Assembly: GCA_009731375.1 (NCBI GenBank)
Contig: BJOX01000143.1
Coordinates: 273,482 to 337,481, forward strand
Length of the DNA: 64,000 nt
Direction of reading: 5' to 3'
DNA from: Paulinella micropora
Lineage: Eukaryota; Cercozoa; Imbricatea; Euglyphida
Positions within the stretch are counted from its first letter, which is position 1; every line of letters starts with the position of its first letter. Below are positions 45,641 through 57,804 of this stretch, in pieces. The notes beneath the pieces were generated by a model. The model had not been told where the DNA came from. It saw only the letters and a list, made by a program, of their open reading frames with translations, and did not search any database. Position numbers and translations under genes: made by a program.

Positions 45641-46712
45641 CCATTCACATATTCATGTACACACATATCATGAGAGTGTGCAGAACCAGTTCATCCGCCA
45701 GCAGCTCTCTGTTTCCATCGCGTTTGCTGGCTTCCTCCGACCACCTCTGAATTCCTCTTACTTGGACCCAGCTGCCACGTGCGTCTCGGAACAGAGTTAC
45801 ATATCCGCTCCACTGGTTGGACACATTGGTCTGACTCCTGAGCTAACTGATTCCGTTCATCCCCTTACGAGTGCATGCAATTTCTCTTCTCCAGTCTTGT
45901 TCGGACTCATCACTCTCTTTTTTTTACTCAATTTTAACAAGTTTTTCGCTTTTTTCAAATGCACAGTGTTCACCACAGGCTTCACATCTGATCCTCATAT
46001 TTGTCATGTGGTAACAAAAGGTTACTGACCATGCTATTTTTATTAAAATCCGTGACCCTTCACTTTTTCAATGTACATGCCTAGGTTACTGTGCCACACC
46101 GAATGTCTTTTTTTGCAACTAAACAAACGCCATGAATTAGCACATTTTTCAAAAGATTGCAGCTGCATCGCAGGTCAAGAAGTATTAATAAGTAGTGAAA
46201 ATCTGTGTTTTTCAACACTTTACGCTTGTAAGCATAAAAGTGATTACAGTTGATTCTGATTAAATGAGCGTTTCATACATTTTGTTTAGTTGTTTTTTGT
46301 TACAAAAACTGCTTCCGGAGCATTTCCGGTCCGGAAGGTTGTGTGCTAATCAGGTTCAAAGTCACTTTTTGGCTTTTCTCAATGTGTGCTTTTATGCATA
46401 ATGACTTTTCCTGGATTTTCCATGTTTAAATTTCAGGTTTCGAAGTGTCCAAACCTGTTTTCGGCTGTTGTGATTCCTAGTTTAACAGGTTTGTTCTTGC
46501 TTTTTTGCTAGATTTTCCACATGAGTTTACCTAGTAACGGACCAGAAAATCGCCGTACAGTGGCAGGACCAAGATCAAACAGTGCAACGGCCGGCGGACA
46601 TCGATTGAGGGGGGTGGCCGGCCAGGATTTCGCTGAGGAGCCGGGGAGTTTGCAAGTGGGGCAGCAGCGGGGGGCGCAGTCAGATCTAAGCGACAAGAGG
46701 CGCAAGTGCGCT
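45641..46712. other. AT-rich spacer, no gene recognised
   Basis: About 1.07 kb separating the compact island from the immune-type gene. No convincing ORF on either strand. Confidence 0.6.
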
Positions 46713-49700
46713 TCATTCCCGAGTCAGGATCTTTTTCGCGGCCTTGATCTTGATCTTGGTGGACATCGACACGTTCAGCTCCTTGAAAAGTGCCTCCAAG
46801 TCCTCATCGCTAGTGAGCGCTAGGCTTTCCGCGTCCAGCTTTACCGCGTGAAGCGCGTCCAGCTGTGCCTGTGTCAGCCCGCTCCCGCCGCCGGCCGCCG
46901 CCTGCTTCACGCTGCTAGCACTGCTGCTAACACTGCTACTCACAGGCCCTGGCTCTTGTGCTGCAGCTGCAGACTGGCAGCGCGCCCAGCCCACTCGGAG
47001 GCGCTGAGCGATTTTTTCGGAGAAAGCGTCGTAGTACTCGCGGTTGACCGCGACCACATCATGTAGGACGAGTTGGGGATCTGCTCTGCACAGCTCCTGG
47101 AAAGGTAAAGGATACATGCGGTCGTCGCTCTCACGAATGCACACGATCGTCTTCTTGAGCGCGCGCGCCATCTCCAGCTCAAACAAGCAAAACGGGCGGT
47201 CGAAGTAGCCACCAGTGCCCCAAAGCACGAAGCACGCCGATTCAGCGATGCCCTCNNNNNNNNNNGTAAAGGATACATGCGGTCGTCACTCTCACGAATG
47301 CACACGATCGTCTTCTTGAGCGCGCGCGCCATCTCCAGCTCAAACAAGCAAAACGGGCGGTCGAAGTACCCACCAGTGCCCCAAAGCACGAAGCACGCCG
47401 ATTCAGCGATGCCCTCCAGCATGCCAGTCAAATCGAGGCGTTCTGCTTTTTTATCCAGCCACATGTCCAACTTCCTGGCTGCCATCCATTCAAAGATGGC
47501 GCGGCAAGCGTCAGCCCCTTCTTTCTGATAGTGGGAGAGAACCATAGTACTTGATTCTAGGGGGTCTGGCCTGGTATTTCTGCAGTCTTTGCAAGATGTC
47601 GTCCTGCTTCTTCAGCTTTTCCACCTCTTTCAGCAACTGTTGCTTATGCTCTGCCCGCTTCCGCTCCATCTCCTGCATGCATGGACCAAACATCAGTCTC
47701 AGACATCCATGTTATTCTCATCAAGACAGGACACAACCCGTCATGCCACAAAACACACCAACTTTCTTTTATTTGCCACAAAAGAATTCGAACAGGATCA
47801 CACACATATCAGGCCCGACGGACCTCTGGGGCGCCCTTGTCGGGGTTAAGCGACACAAATATCTTGGCCGGCTTCTCCTTGAAGATAGCAGGGCTCGCCA
47901 GCAGGGCCTTGTGTTCCCCGCACAGCCACCTTTCATCGCCCGTTGAGTCTCGACACAAAGACAATCCATGAAGCTCCTTGTTCCGGGCCAGATAGTCTCC
48001 CAACGCAGTAAAGGCCGCAAGCTTGGCACCCTGCGCTTTGTCTGCCGCACCTGATGGTGCTAGCGCTTTCAGCACAGCTTCAAATGCGTCCTTGACAACG
48101 CAGCCTGTGCTCTTAATGAGCTCCAGGCAGAGCTGGAGGTGTGGCGCCAGCTGCAACAGCTCCGGCCCCAGCTCACGTTGAACAGTCTTCTCTTCGGCCT
48201 CTTTGGGAATATGCCAGCCCTTGGAGTGCTCACAGAGCAGGTGCAGTGCGAAAGTATCGCCTTTCTTAAAATCGAGCTCTTTCCCACGCGCCACCGGCAC
48301 AAGGACCGCCTTGCTTGGAAAAAGTTTGGAGCGGTCGTTTTGGCTGGCGTTCACTTGAACAAGGTTCATCAGGCGGCAAGCTTTGGCTGCCAACTCCAGC
48401 TCGCGATCAACTTCGCCTTCGGTCGAGCCCTTCGCTTGCTGCTGGCGCCTCAACTCCACTTCCGACACCAACTGCTCCAAGGGCCAGCCTAGGTCTCGAG
48501 AAGAAGTCTCCTTGGACGTCGACATGCCAAGGCCCTCCACGCCGTATTTCTCAGCCAAGAAATATCCAAGCCAATCCCGCACCTGGGATGATTGAAGGCA
48601 GCGCTGACACGGGAATTCAGCCCCAGAGGGTGCCCGAACGAGATTTTCTCTCGACACGTAGCTCTCAGGGGAGTGGCACTTGGGGCAGGTCACTTCTTCC
48701 TTCTGGATCTCGATGGAGGGGAATTTCTCTTGCAACAGGCAGTATAGCGTGCGCAGTGCCTCGTCTGAGAAGTAACGAGGGTAGGAGCCCCGGACCTGCA
48801 GTTCCACGCTGCAATTGTTCCGCCTTCCTACCTCAACCAACCCGCGCTGCTGATCGTTGAACATCAGGAAGCCCTTGGCCCAGCAGGATATCTTTAATCC
48901 AAGACCGCTTGCATGCAAACCCGAGGACTCAGGGAGGTATTTCTGCATCCGGCACAAGAAACGCGGCAGCAGAGGCGGGGGCAGAACGCCCAGGACCAGC
49001 GACACACCCAACTGGTGCTCGCTCGGCAACGGGGCCAACAGCTCCGCACTCCTGGGCCGCGCTAGCAAGCACACCATGCACAAGTAAGGAACACAGGGCA
49101 CACATGATCATGAGTTGTGTCGCCTGTCAAGGGCAAGGACCAGACCGAGGGGGAGCATGGACGGAAGAAGATGTGGGCCTTGCTCATAAACGCGGAATGA
49201 CAACTCGAAATGCTCCATCAGAGCTCCCAACTTCCTGCGAAGGGACTCCGGGTACCTGGACATTATACGACGAGCGAAGATTTGATGATCAGTCGATAGG
49301 TTGCCGCAATTGTAAAGTGCACGGACCAAAGTACAACAATTAAATAAATGCTGAAAAGCATGCATCGAAAAATTATTAGTAATATGTTCTGTAATCACCA
49401 CGAATATTTGGAGACTGAGAAAATTGCTACTTCGCTTGGAAGAAAAAATCAGAGATATATAGAGATACAGAGAGATACAGAGAGAGAGAGAGATAGAGAG
49501 GGAGGGGGATAGAGAGAAAGAGGAAGAGAGGGAGAGAGAGAGAACGAGAGAGAGAGAACGAGAGAGAGAGAGAGAACGAGAGCGAGAGAGAGAACGAGAG
49601 CGAGAGAGAGAACGAGAGCGAGAGAGAAGGAGAGAGAGAGAGAGAGAGAGAACGAGAGCGAGAGAGAGAGTTAGAGAGAGAGAGAGAGAAGGAGAGAGAG

Positions 49701-49757
49701 AGAGAGAAAGAGAGAAAGAGAGAGAGAGAGAGAGAGAGGGAGGGAGAGAGAAAGAGA

Positions 49758-49825
<68 letters not shown>

Positions 49826-52800
49826 CAGACAGACAGACAGAGACGGGGAGAGACTGAGAGAGAGAGAAAGAGAGAGAGAAAGAAAGAAGAGAACAAGCAA
49901 AAAGCAAAACACATGCACAAATTGCCCCGATTATTTGCAGCAGTGATAAAACGCGTGCAATCGAACTTAAGCAGGCTGGCACTGCCAAAGCAAGGCATCA
50001 AATCAAGTGTTCTTGTTCCGGAATGGGCCGTGGTGTGGCCGCGCGCGCGCGGATGGTAAAAAGCAGGTCGCAGAAGCACAGAAGAAAGGTGTTGCGTACT
50101 CTTTCCAGGCCTCGTCCCTCTGCACATCAAGCAAGCAATCATTCAAAGTTGGTAATGACAATGCGAGAGCGCTACAGTTTGAAGATTTCAAATTCACTCA
50201 CAGGTCAGCGTCGGACTAAAAACGAGAAATGGTCAGGTCAGAAGAGGTCCATGCTTGAGTAAAAATATCGAATATATTGAAATAGTCTTCCAGCCACGTG
50301 CAATGGCTCGGAAACATACATGCTGGATATTCTTGTAAAAGTAAAAACCACAAATCATAAGCACTTTTGCTTGGGTTGGCTTGGCATATGCGAGCTCGTG
50401 ATAGAGGGGTGTTAGACAAAGGCATGGATTGATGCTGCACGGCAAGAAGATAATGGCCAAGGTTGGTGCTGGCTAGATGCACGGGACTTTGCTCGCGATC
50501 TGAGTTGAGAGCCACACCTTTTGTTCCGTCAGCAGCCCGCACTGCGCTTGATCCGTGCGCTGTTCATGTGTGATAACTTTACACAGAGCATCGGATAGTC
50601 ACTGAGGGCTCGTGATCAGCAACCGCCCGATGTTGGGGAAGTAAAGGACCGATCCACACATGTGCAAGTACCTGCGCAGCACACAAAACACGAAGGCACA
50701 TACAAACACAAACGCTTCCACAACACTGTCCTTTCAGCTTCGAAGGTATACAGCATTAAAATCTCCCTTATTTCTCAATTCACAACGATGAATGTTCAAG
50801 AACAAGTTGTATATTGCCAACTCTGAATCTCTTCTTCCTCTAATCTCTTCTGGCGGCAACAAGGTTTGCTGAATCATGGATTACTGGAGCACGGCGTCGA
50901 TTGCTTCCGCCTCCAGCTCGCAGTCCTTGGCCCACTGCTCCAGTAACGTCCAGCTGTCTACGTATCTGTTCACACCGTGTAATGCATATTTATTTCTGTG
51001 TGATCGAATGATTATGTTCATACATTGCATGTGTGCGAGCATGCAAGTATCAACGGGCATATGTATGTGCATATGCATGCTGATAGTTGCCTGCAAATGT
51101 TCTTGTATGCAATATTATGAGACGAACCAAGCATGGCTTTGTTATATTATTTCACGGAGCATAACAAAAGATGTACGACAAAGCTGGTGGTGAGGCTGGC
51201 GCCTTACGGATTAGACCCGCGCTTCGCGAGCACGGCTTGTCTGAAATCCAACCAGCTATCGCATGCACACATCAGGCAACACATGCAAGGAACCATATTC
51301 TATTTCACATGCCTAAAATCATATTTGAAAGCTTAAAAACACTTTAAAACCGCTGGACATTTCTGTAACGGACCTGCGAGCCAGCTCCTGCCCCATGCCC
51401 TTCTGTAAGGCTGCAGCTTGCGTCTGCCACGTGCGGACCAATAACAGTAGCACGATATGCACAAGGTAAACAGGAAATAATACATATACGCAATACATGT
51501 ATCTGCATGCATACACATATTTGCATGCATACATGCATAAGTATACATACATACACACATAGATGCATGGATGCAAGACTTCGAGTGACCAGGTCACGAC
51601 GCAGCTCCTCGATCCCCTCCTTCTTGCCTGCGCGCACACATTTACCATGCTCGAGTAATATCAGCATCAACATAGAAATTCCCAATCCAGGTGAAGATAT
51701 GCCCTATTTGTCACGAATGATTCACTGAAGCACACACACACACACACACCTTTCTCTATACTCCTGGAGTGCTTTACGATGAAAATCAACACAGGTTTAT
51801 GCAATTTTGCACTCTAGATATTCGTCAGCAGAGTAATTTTGGGAAAGTGGCTCCAGAGCTAACAGTACCCACGTTGCTGAGGTGGTAGAAAGAGAGCTCC
51901 AGGGTTGAACATAGTTTAGGTATCTCGTCCTCATATCCCTATTACAACAAGACCTCGGTGTTGCAAGACAAAACTCCACCACCGGCAAGCACAGGAAAGC
52001 TACCTTCGGCGTGGGGCGCTGGTTATCTCTTCTGGCAGCCACCACAAACACTTTTGGTTTGGAAGCATAAGGAGACAAGGACATGAGGAAGCCTTGGAAC
52101 CGCATGTTGCACAAATCCAACTGACTTGACACCACCCAGTTGCCATAAGAGCAATAATGATACGGCCCCTCACACTCACATCTGTTGATGTCATTGTGAA
52201 TGTTGTTGCTGTTGTTCTTGTTTTTGTTTGGTAGCTTATTTTATTACATGTCGCAATGATTATATTTGGTCAAGGCTGACGACACGGAGGCCGTTGTTAT
52301 TATTCTGTTTTTGTTGGTCTGGCTGCTGGTGTTTGGATCAGTGACACACCTCGGCAGCGCCCTGGCCAGTAGACTTGGATTCTCCAGCAGCCTGCAGTGA
52401 ATATGTATCACAGTGTATGTATGTGTATATATGCCTGCCAGCAAGCGCACACATACACACAGACACACAACAAATTCCTAAGTAACGCAAGCTTGTAGAA
52501 TTTATTTTCGGCAATTAACAGCATGAAAAGAAAGGGACGGGGAAATATGTGTCAATGTTAGATTGTAGGCGAGGGTACAAGCTTTGAATCGAACGTCCTC
52601 TGTTGCATCCATGTAATAGTGTGTGTATGTACTGAGAAGTAATGGAAGCTACGTAACTTTCAGCGCATAGTCATCATGATTGCAAGCCCTTGCTTTAACA
52701 CATTATGATGATTATAAGCTTGATAGTATGTACTTCTACGTATGAGCCACAACCGTGCGCCGACCTGCGGAGCGTCTACACGAGCTTGGAACGACTTCAA

Positions 52801-54350
52801 CCAAAAATTGAGCTTGGCCACAGCGCCTTGGGCTTCCCTGCGCCATCACAGCACATCTTTCAATCCGTCTCAGTGTGATACTTTGCTATTGATTCCGCGA
52901 TCTCTACGGCCACAACAATCTCAGTTTGAGTGTGTGGTGCCAAGGTGAAGATAGAAGAAAAATACTGTCATGTCACGCCAAAGCACGCCACAAAAATTTC
53001 AAGGCTTACTCGGTCGTGCTGGGGTCCCAAACTAGCATGAAAAGGCTGTGCCTTGACAAGAATAGCTGGTGAGCGCTGTAATACCTGTTATACACAAGAC
53101 ACATAAACGTGTGATTAGAGCGCTTTTCTGCATCGCTAACATGCATATTTCTCCAAACGCGCGGCGAGCTGCAAAATAGGAAGCATAGTAGCTCATATGT
53201 GCACGAATATACACAATGAATTGTCACATAATACGTATAACAAGCCCAAGAAAATACAGACAATATTTCAGACAAGCATATGTAAACTCATGCGCATGTG
53301 CACATAAGAGTACACATATAATGTCCACATGCAAATACGCAAATGAATACACACTCGTGCATGCCTGTTTGTATGTACGTACTAGTGGTGTCTTTGCTGA
53401 TCATCATTGTCATCCGCACGTGCGAAGGTGTCAGTGAATGTGTAATTATGAACATGTGCATATATGAGTATGTCTACTTTTGTTTTTATGTACGGTCAGG
53501 ACAAAATTACTTGTGCGTGTACATGTCGTTGCAAACGATTAGAACACAACCAAATTAAACCAAAAATGGGGTGTACATTTCTTGGCCGGCAAAGTCCCAA
53601 GTCGACAGGGTCAGAGGCTCTTTCACGGCGGGATCCGGGTGAGTAACTGCCCATTCTTGTATGTCCACACCCACGGTCGAAGTGACTTGGTATGGCTTAC
53701 CTTGCAGCGTGTGCATCAGACTATGCACGCAGGCAAAGCAGCGGTCGGTCAGAGCGTCAGCGAGCGTGGATTTATTATATATATATATATATAACATATA
53801 TATCGATATATATTATACATATATACCTATATTGTTAAATATATACAAAGAAGAAAGAAAAGGAAGAAGAAGAACAAAAAGAAGAAGAAGAAGAAGAAGA
53901 AGAAGAAGAAGAAGAAGAGAGGAGAGAGAGAGAGAGAGAAAGAAGAAGAAGAAGAAGAAGGAGAAGAAGAAGAAGAAGAAGAGAAGAAGAGGAAAAGAGA
54001 AGAAGAAGAAGAAGAAGAAGAAGAAGAAGAAGGAGGAGGAGGAGGAGGAGGAGGAGAAGAAGAAGAAGAAGAAGAAGAAGAAGAAGAAGAAGAAGAGAAG
54101 AAGAAGAAGAAGTTGCGATTTGTGTGACTCAGAAACGAGATCAGCATGATTGCCCGTACCTGGTCTTGCCCACCCCCATATCACCCAGGAACACGACCTT
54201 GCCTTGGTAGCTCCGACGCGTGCCGCTCGACTGAACACTGCGCAGGTACTGCAGAATGCCTTCATTACCCTGCTGCAGCACCTCTGCAGGCAGCTCTTTG
54301 AAGCAGTCCTCGAGTTCCACTCCATTCAATGTCTTGAGCGTTGGGTTGAT
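46713..54350 (-). CDS. Roc-COR GTPase with coiled coil, TIR and SAM-like domains
   Basis: Exons with agreeing phases: 54,350-54,160 (LRR end, linker, P-loop GDMGVGKT); about 53,777-53,577 (WDFAGQE, acceptor lost in (TA)n); 53,084-53,010 (YYSAHQLFLSRHSLFMLVWD); 52,837-52,740; uncertain 52,199-52,011; 51,627-51,590; 51,423-51,374; 50,965-50,885; 50,671-50,603 (VLYFPNIGRLL, COR); 49,255-49,146; 49,061-47,824 (COR-B, zinc pair CPKC/CQRC); 47,672 on (coiled coil). A frame change at a C5 run (about 47,560) leads into TIR (MVLSHYQKEG, WLDKKAERLDL, FELEMARAL with the likely catalytic Glu), a Ser linker and a SAM-like C-terminus ending at 46,713. Roc-COR proteins are dimeric GTPases, and TIR domains assemble or hydrolyse NAD. 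This looks like a cytosolic immune sensor. LRR exons upstream on minus are not found. Confidence 0.75.
47104..47417. other. False duplication around a 10-N gap
   Basis: 47,104-47,255 and 47,266-47,417 are the same 152 bp (about two differences) on either side of N 47,256-47,265. They are overlapping contig ends, perhaps from two haplotypes, that were not merged. They split the TIR domain artificially; removing one copy restores a continuous TIR frame. Confidence 0.9.
49455..49890. repeat. (GA)n tract in a ROCO intron
   Basis: Over 400 bp of imperfect GA with ACGAGA, AAGA and ACAG variants in the intron between 49,255 and 50,603. Confidence 0.93.
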
Positions 54351-54585
54351 CTGGATATCACAGGTACAAAATACATTGTTGCGCGCGCGCTAGCATGTGC
54401 AAAAGAATCCTTGATGGGTTTTGATGATATCTGCTTGCATATGCAGGTGAACACAAGCCTTACTAATCTCTCTCGTTCTCACTCTTGCTCTCACTCGCAC
54501 CCTCTCTTTTTCTCTCTCTCTCTTTCTTACACACACACACACACACACACAGACTACATACAAATGCTACCGCGCGGTAGCATAA
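53608..54585. repeat. Segmental duplication, copy 1
   Basis: Near-identical to 56,467-57,402 outside the microsatellite. Contains the switch-region exon, (TA)n, (GAA)n of different length, the P-loop exon and an antisense LRR fragment, and ends in the 18-bp palindrome at 54,565. Confidence 0.92.
54565..54582. other. 18-bp perfect palindrome before an LRR exon
   Basis: TGCTACCGCGCGGTAGCA, a perfect palindrome, lies 29 bp before the LRR exon. Identical copies lie at 55,060-55,077 and 57,385-57,402, and one with a single change at 57,759-57,776. Confidence 0.85.
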
Positions 54586-54611
54586 ATGACGAAATGTTTG
54601 TCGGTGTGCAG

Positions 54612-55439
54612 GAGAACAAAACATTGCAGACATTGTATCTGGGAAACAACGCTATCGGAGATGCAGGCGCCAGTGCACTTGGAACAGCTCTCAAGGTACC
54701 TCCAGCGCTTTTGCAATATGTTTGGCTCCTGCCGGTCCGATTCGATTTGATTCAAGGTCGATCGAGATCAGAGTAGAATTGACCTAAAACAATGTTGCTA
54801 TTGAAACCTTGCTAACGCGCCGCCGTAGCATTTGATAGCATATTTGTTTTGCTTGTACAGGTCAACAAAACGTTGACAAGCCTGGGCCTCTGTTACAACG
54901 GAATAGGCGACGCAGGTGCACTGGCCATGGGAGAAGCCTTGCGGGTACCTTAAGTGCTGCAGCTATGTGCGCTGCTCCTTCATCGCCTATCTTGTTATGC
55001 CATAAGTAAAGGCTCGTCAAAGTCTGATTCACCTACGTATAGAGTTGTGCTTTTTTGTTTGCTACCGCGCGGTAGCATAAAGGGCAAACTTGCGTGGGTG
55101 TGCAGGAGAACAAAACATTGCAGACATTATATCTGGGAAACAACGCTATCGGAGATGCAGGCGCCAGTGCACTCGGAACAGCTCTCAAGGTACCTCCAGC
55201 GCCTTTGCAATATCTTGCGCTCCTGCCGGTCCGATTCGATTTGATTCGAGGTCGATCAAGATAAGAGTAGAATTGACCTAAAACAAAGTCGCTATTGGCA
55301 CCTTGGCGCGGGTAGCAAAGTCATAAAAATACATATTGCATAGGACAACAAAAGTGTAATCGAGCTACGCGTGGGAGGAAACAAGATAGGACCAGCAGGT
55401 GCAAAAGCAATCGCAAACATTAAAATGATGCATATGTGA
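54612..55439 (+). CDS. LRR gene fragment, four single-repeat exons
   Basis: Exons 54,612-54,695, 54,861-54,944 and 55,106-55,189 are each exactly 84 bp, flanked by CAG and GTACCT, and encode one 28-residue ribonuclease-inhibitor-type repeat (TLQTLYLGNNAIGDAGASAL). The fourth, 55,344-55,439, begins with DNKSVIELRVGGNKIGPAGA and ends at TGA 55,437-55,439. First and third are almost identical, so the exon-intron unit was tandemly duplicated. A further piece after CAG at 54,447 (VNTSLTNL) is broken by a CT/CA microsatellite. The gene is antisense to the Roc-COR gene that overlaps it, so these repeats do not belong to that protein. No start exon seen. Confidence 0.7.
55060..55077. other. 18-bp perfect palindrome, second copy
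   Basis: Same sequence as at 54,565, 28 bp before the exon at 55,106. Confidence 0.85.
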
Positions 55440-55611
55440 GTATGTTGACATGCTGTGTATAATTAGTGCCTATGAACACATATTCGTATGTAATATGTAT
55501 ATGTATGCATGTTTGTTGTTAAACGTTTTGGGTAGATGGGTGGTGTGTGTGTGTGTGTGATAGAGAGCGAGAGAGAGGGAGGGATGGAGAGTGATAAGAA
55601 GAGAAACGGAG

Positions 55612-55649
<38 letters not shown>

Positions 55650-55653
55650 TATT

Positions 55654-55693
<40 letters not shown>

Positions 55694-55857
55694 GTAGATA
55701 GATAGATAGATAGAGAGGGAGGGAGGGAGGGAGGGAGGGAGAGGGAGAGAGAGGGAGAGAGAAAGAGAGGAGAGAGATAGAGGAGAGAGCATATGCTTAT
55801 ATGACAACATTGAAAACATCCTTGCCAAGCTCGATTGGTGCTGAAGGCGCTGCTTCC

Positions 55858-55937
<80 letters not shown>

Positions 55938-55980
55938 AAGAGAAGACAGAGAGAAAGAGGAGAGAGAGAGATAGACACAC
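55440..55980. repeat. (GT)n, (GA)n and (GATA)n tracts
   Basis: Mixed simple repeats after the LRR stop: GT at 55,540, GATA at 55,613-55,712, GGGA at 55,713-55,740 and GA up to 55,962. No gene. From 55,981 to 56,465 follows unique DNA with an A/GAAA-rich tract at about 56,340-56,380. Confidence 0.9.
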
Positions 55981-56466
55981 ACGCATACACAGAGATTCAC
56001 CTGTAACATATCCTGTATCCAAACACCCAACATTCATAAATATTTTAGTCTGTTGTCTCATAATAGCTGTAGTCCTGACCTGAAGGAGTGATGTCTTTAT
56101 GCATGTATAGTCAGAACTATAATCTGTGTGACCTGCAGTCCCTTGGCGACTGCCATAGCACCAGAAGCTCGAAGATTCTTGTCTGACAAAAAATCTGACA
56201 AATCGAGCGATACGTCTTCATACTTGGCCTATTCAGAGCAGATAACCCATGAACATAAACTAGAAGTGAAAGAAATTAAAGGAGCTTCAAGCGAAAAGTT
56301 ACAAAGAAAAAAGAAGCTTACGGCAGAATTCGAAGGCAACAAAAAAAAAAAAAAAAGAAAGAAAGAAAGAAAGAAACAAAAAGATAACAGACCACCAACT
56401 TGGTAAGGACGTCGTGTTGTCCTTCACGAAAGGCTGCCAAAGCCGCCTGCAGTGCCATGTTTGCCA

Positions 56467-56779
56467 GGGTCAAAGGCTCTTTCACGGCGGGATCCGGGTG
56501 AGTAACTGCCCATTCTTGTATGTCCACACCCACGGTCGAAGTGACTTGGTATTGCTTACCTTGCAGCGTGTGCATCAGACTATGCACGCAGGCAAAGCAG
56601 CGGTCGGTCAGAGCGTCAGCGAGCGTGGATTTATTATATATATATATATATATATATAACATATATATCGATATATATTATACATATATACTTATATTGT
56701 TATATATATACAAAGAAGAAAGAAAAGGAAGAAGAAGAACAAAAAGAAGAAGAGGAAGAGAGGAGAGAGAGAGAAGGAA

Positions 56780-56811
<32 letters not shown>

Positions 56812-56843
56812 AGAAAAGAGAAGAAGAAGAAGAAGAAGAAGAA

Positions 56844-56874
<31 letters not shown>

Positions 56875-57402
56875 AGAAGAAGAAGAAGAAGAAAAAGAAG
56901 AAGAAGAAGAAGAAGAGAAGAAGAAGAAGAAGTTGCGATTTGTGTGACTCAGAAACGAGATCAGCATGATTGCCCGTACCTGGTCTTGCCCACCCCCATA
57001 TCACCCAGGAACACGACCTTGCCTTGGTAGCTCCGACGCGTGCCGCTCGACTGAACACTGCGCAGGTACTGCAGAATGCCTTCATTACCCTGCTGCAGCA
57101 CCTCTGCAGGCAGCTCTTTGAAGCAGTCCTCGAGTTCCACTCCATTCAATGTCTTGAGCGTTGGGTTGATCTGGATATCACAGGTACAAAATACATTGTT
57201 GCGCGCGCGCTAGCATGTGCAAAAGAATCCTTGATGGGTTTTGATGATATCTGCTTGCATATGCAGGTGAACACAAGCCTTACTAATCTCTCTCGTTCTC
57301 ACTCTTGCTCTCACTCGCACCCTCTCTTTTTCTCTCTCTCTCTTTCTTACACACACACACACACACACACAGACTACATACAAATGCTACCGCGCGGTAG
57401 CA
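56467..57402 (-). pseudogene. Segmental duplication, copy 2, with a truncated Roc gene
   Basis: Carries the same P-loop exon (57,170-56,980, GDMGVGKT) and the first part of the switch-region exon (YQVTSTVGVDIQEWAV). Sequence identity stops at 56,467 just before the DFAGQE motif, which is replaced by another frame (NMALQAALAAFREGQHDVLT). No further COR exons follow, so this copy cannot make a complete Roc domain. (GAA)n and (TA)n lengths differ from copy 1. Confidence 0.75.
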
Positions 57403-57427
57403 ATAATGCATGCTTATGACCATGTAG

Positions 57428-57514
57428 GAGAACAAGACTCTGCGTGAGATAAGGCTGGGATCGAACAAAATCGGAGATGCGGGAGCGCAAGCTATTGGAG
57501 AAGAAGCACTAAAG
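57428..57514 (+). pseudogene. LRR exon with a destroyed splice donor
   Basis: After TAG at 57,425-57,427, 87 bp encode one repeat (TLREIRLGSNKIGDAGAQAI) with one extra residue. The donor that reads GTACCT in the sister exons is CTACCT here, so the exon cannot be spliced normally. Palindrome copy at 57,385-57,402, 25 bp upstream. Confidence 0.65.
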
Positions 57515-57636
57515 CTACCTCAAGCGCGGCCACGATCGCCTTGGCACCTTCTGGACCAATGTTGTTTCTCGAGAGTGTCAATTTCTTCAAAGACTTGTTC
57601 ACCTGAGAATTGCGCAATCATAAAAATTTCATCGCA

Positions 57637-57675
<39 letters not shown>

Positions 57676-57804
57676 AATCTCTCTCTCACACACACATACA
57701 CATACATACCCAGACGCACACTCTCACTTATTGTATCTCTCTCACATACACACACAAATGGTACCGCGCGGTAGCAAGTCGAATAGGAACATATGTGGAT
57801 ATAG
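57515..57804. other. Intron-like spacer with (CT)n, (CA)n and a palindrome copy
   Basis: CTGT, CT and CA tracts, then the variant palindrome TGGTACCGCGCGGTAGCA at 57,759-57,776. Confidence 0.75.

Noticed and set aside
53813-54325. poly-Phe/Ser ORFs through (GAA)n in the duplicated Roc segment
   Set aside because: Simple-repeat translation; the region is the intron between the P-loop and switch exons.
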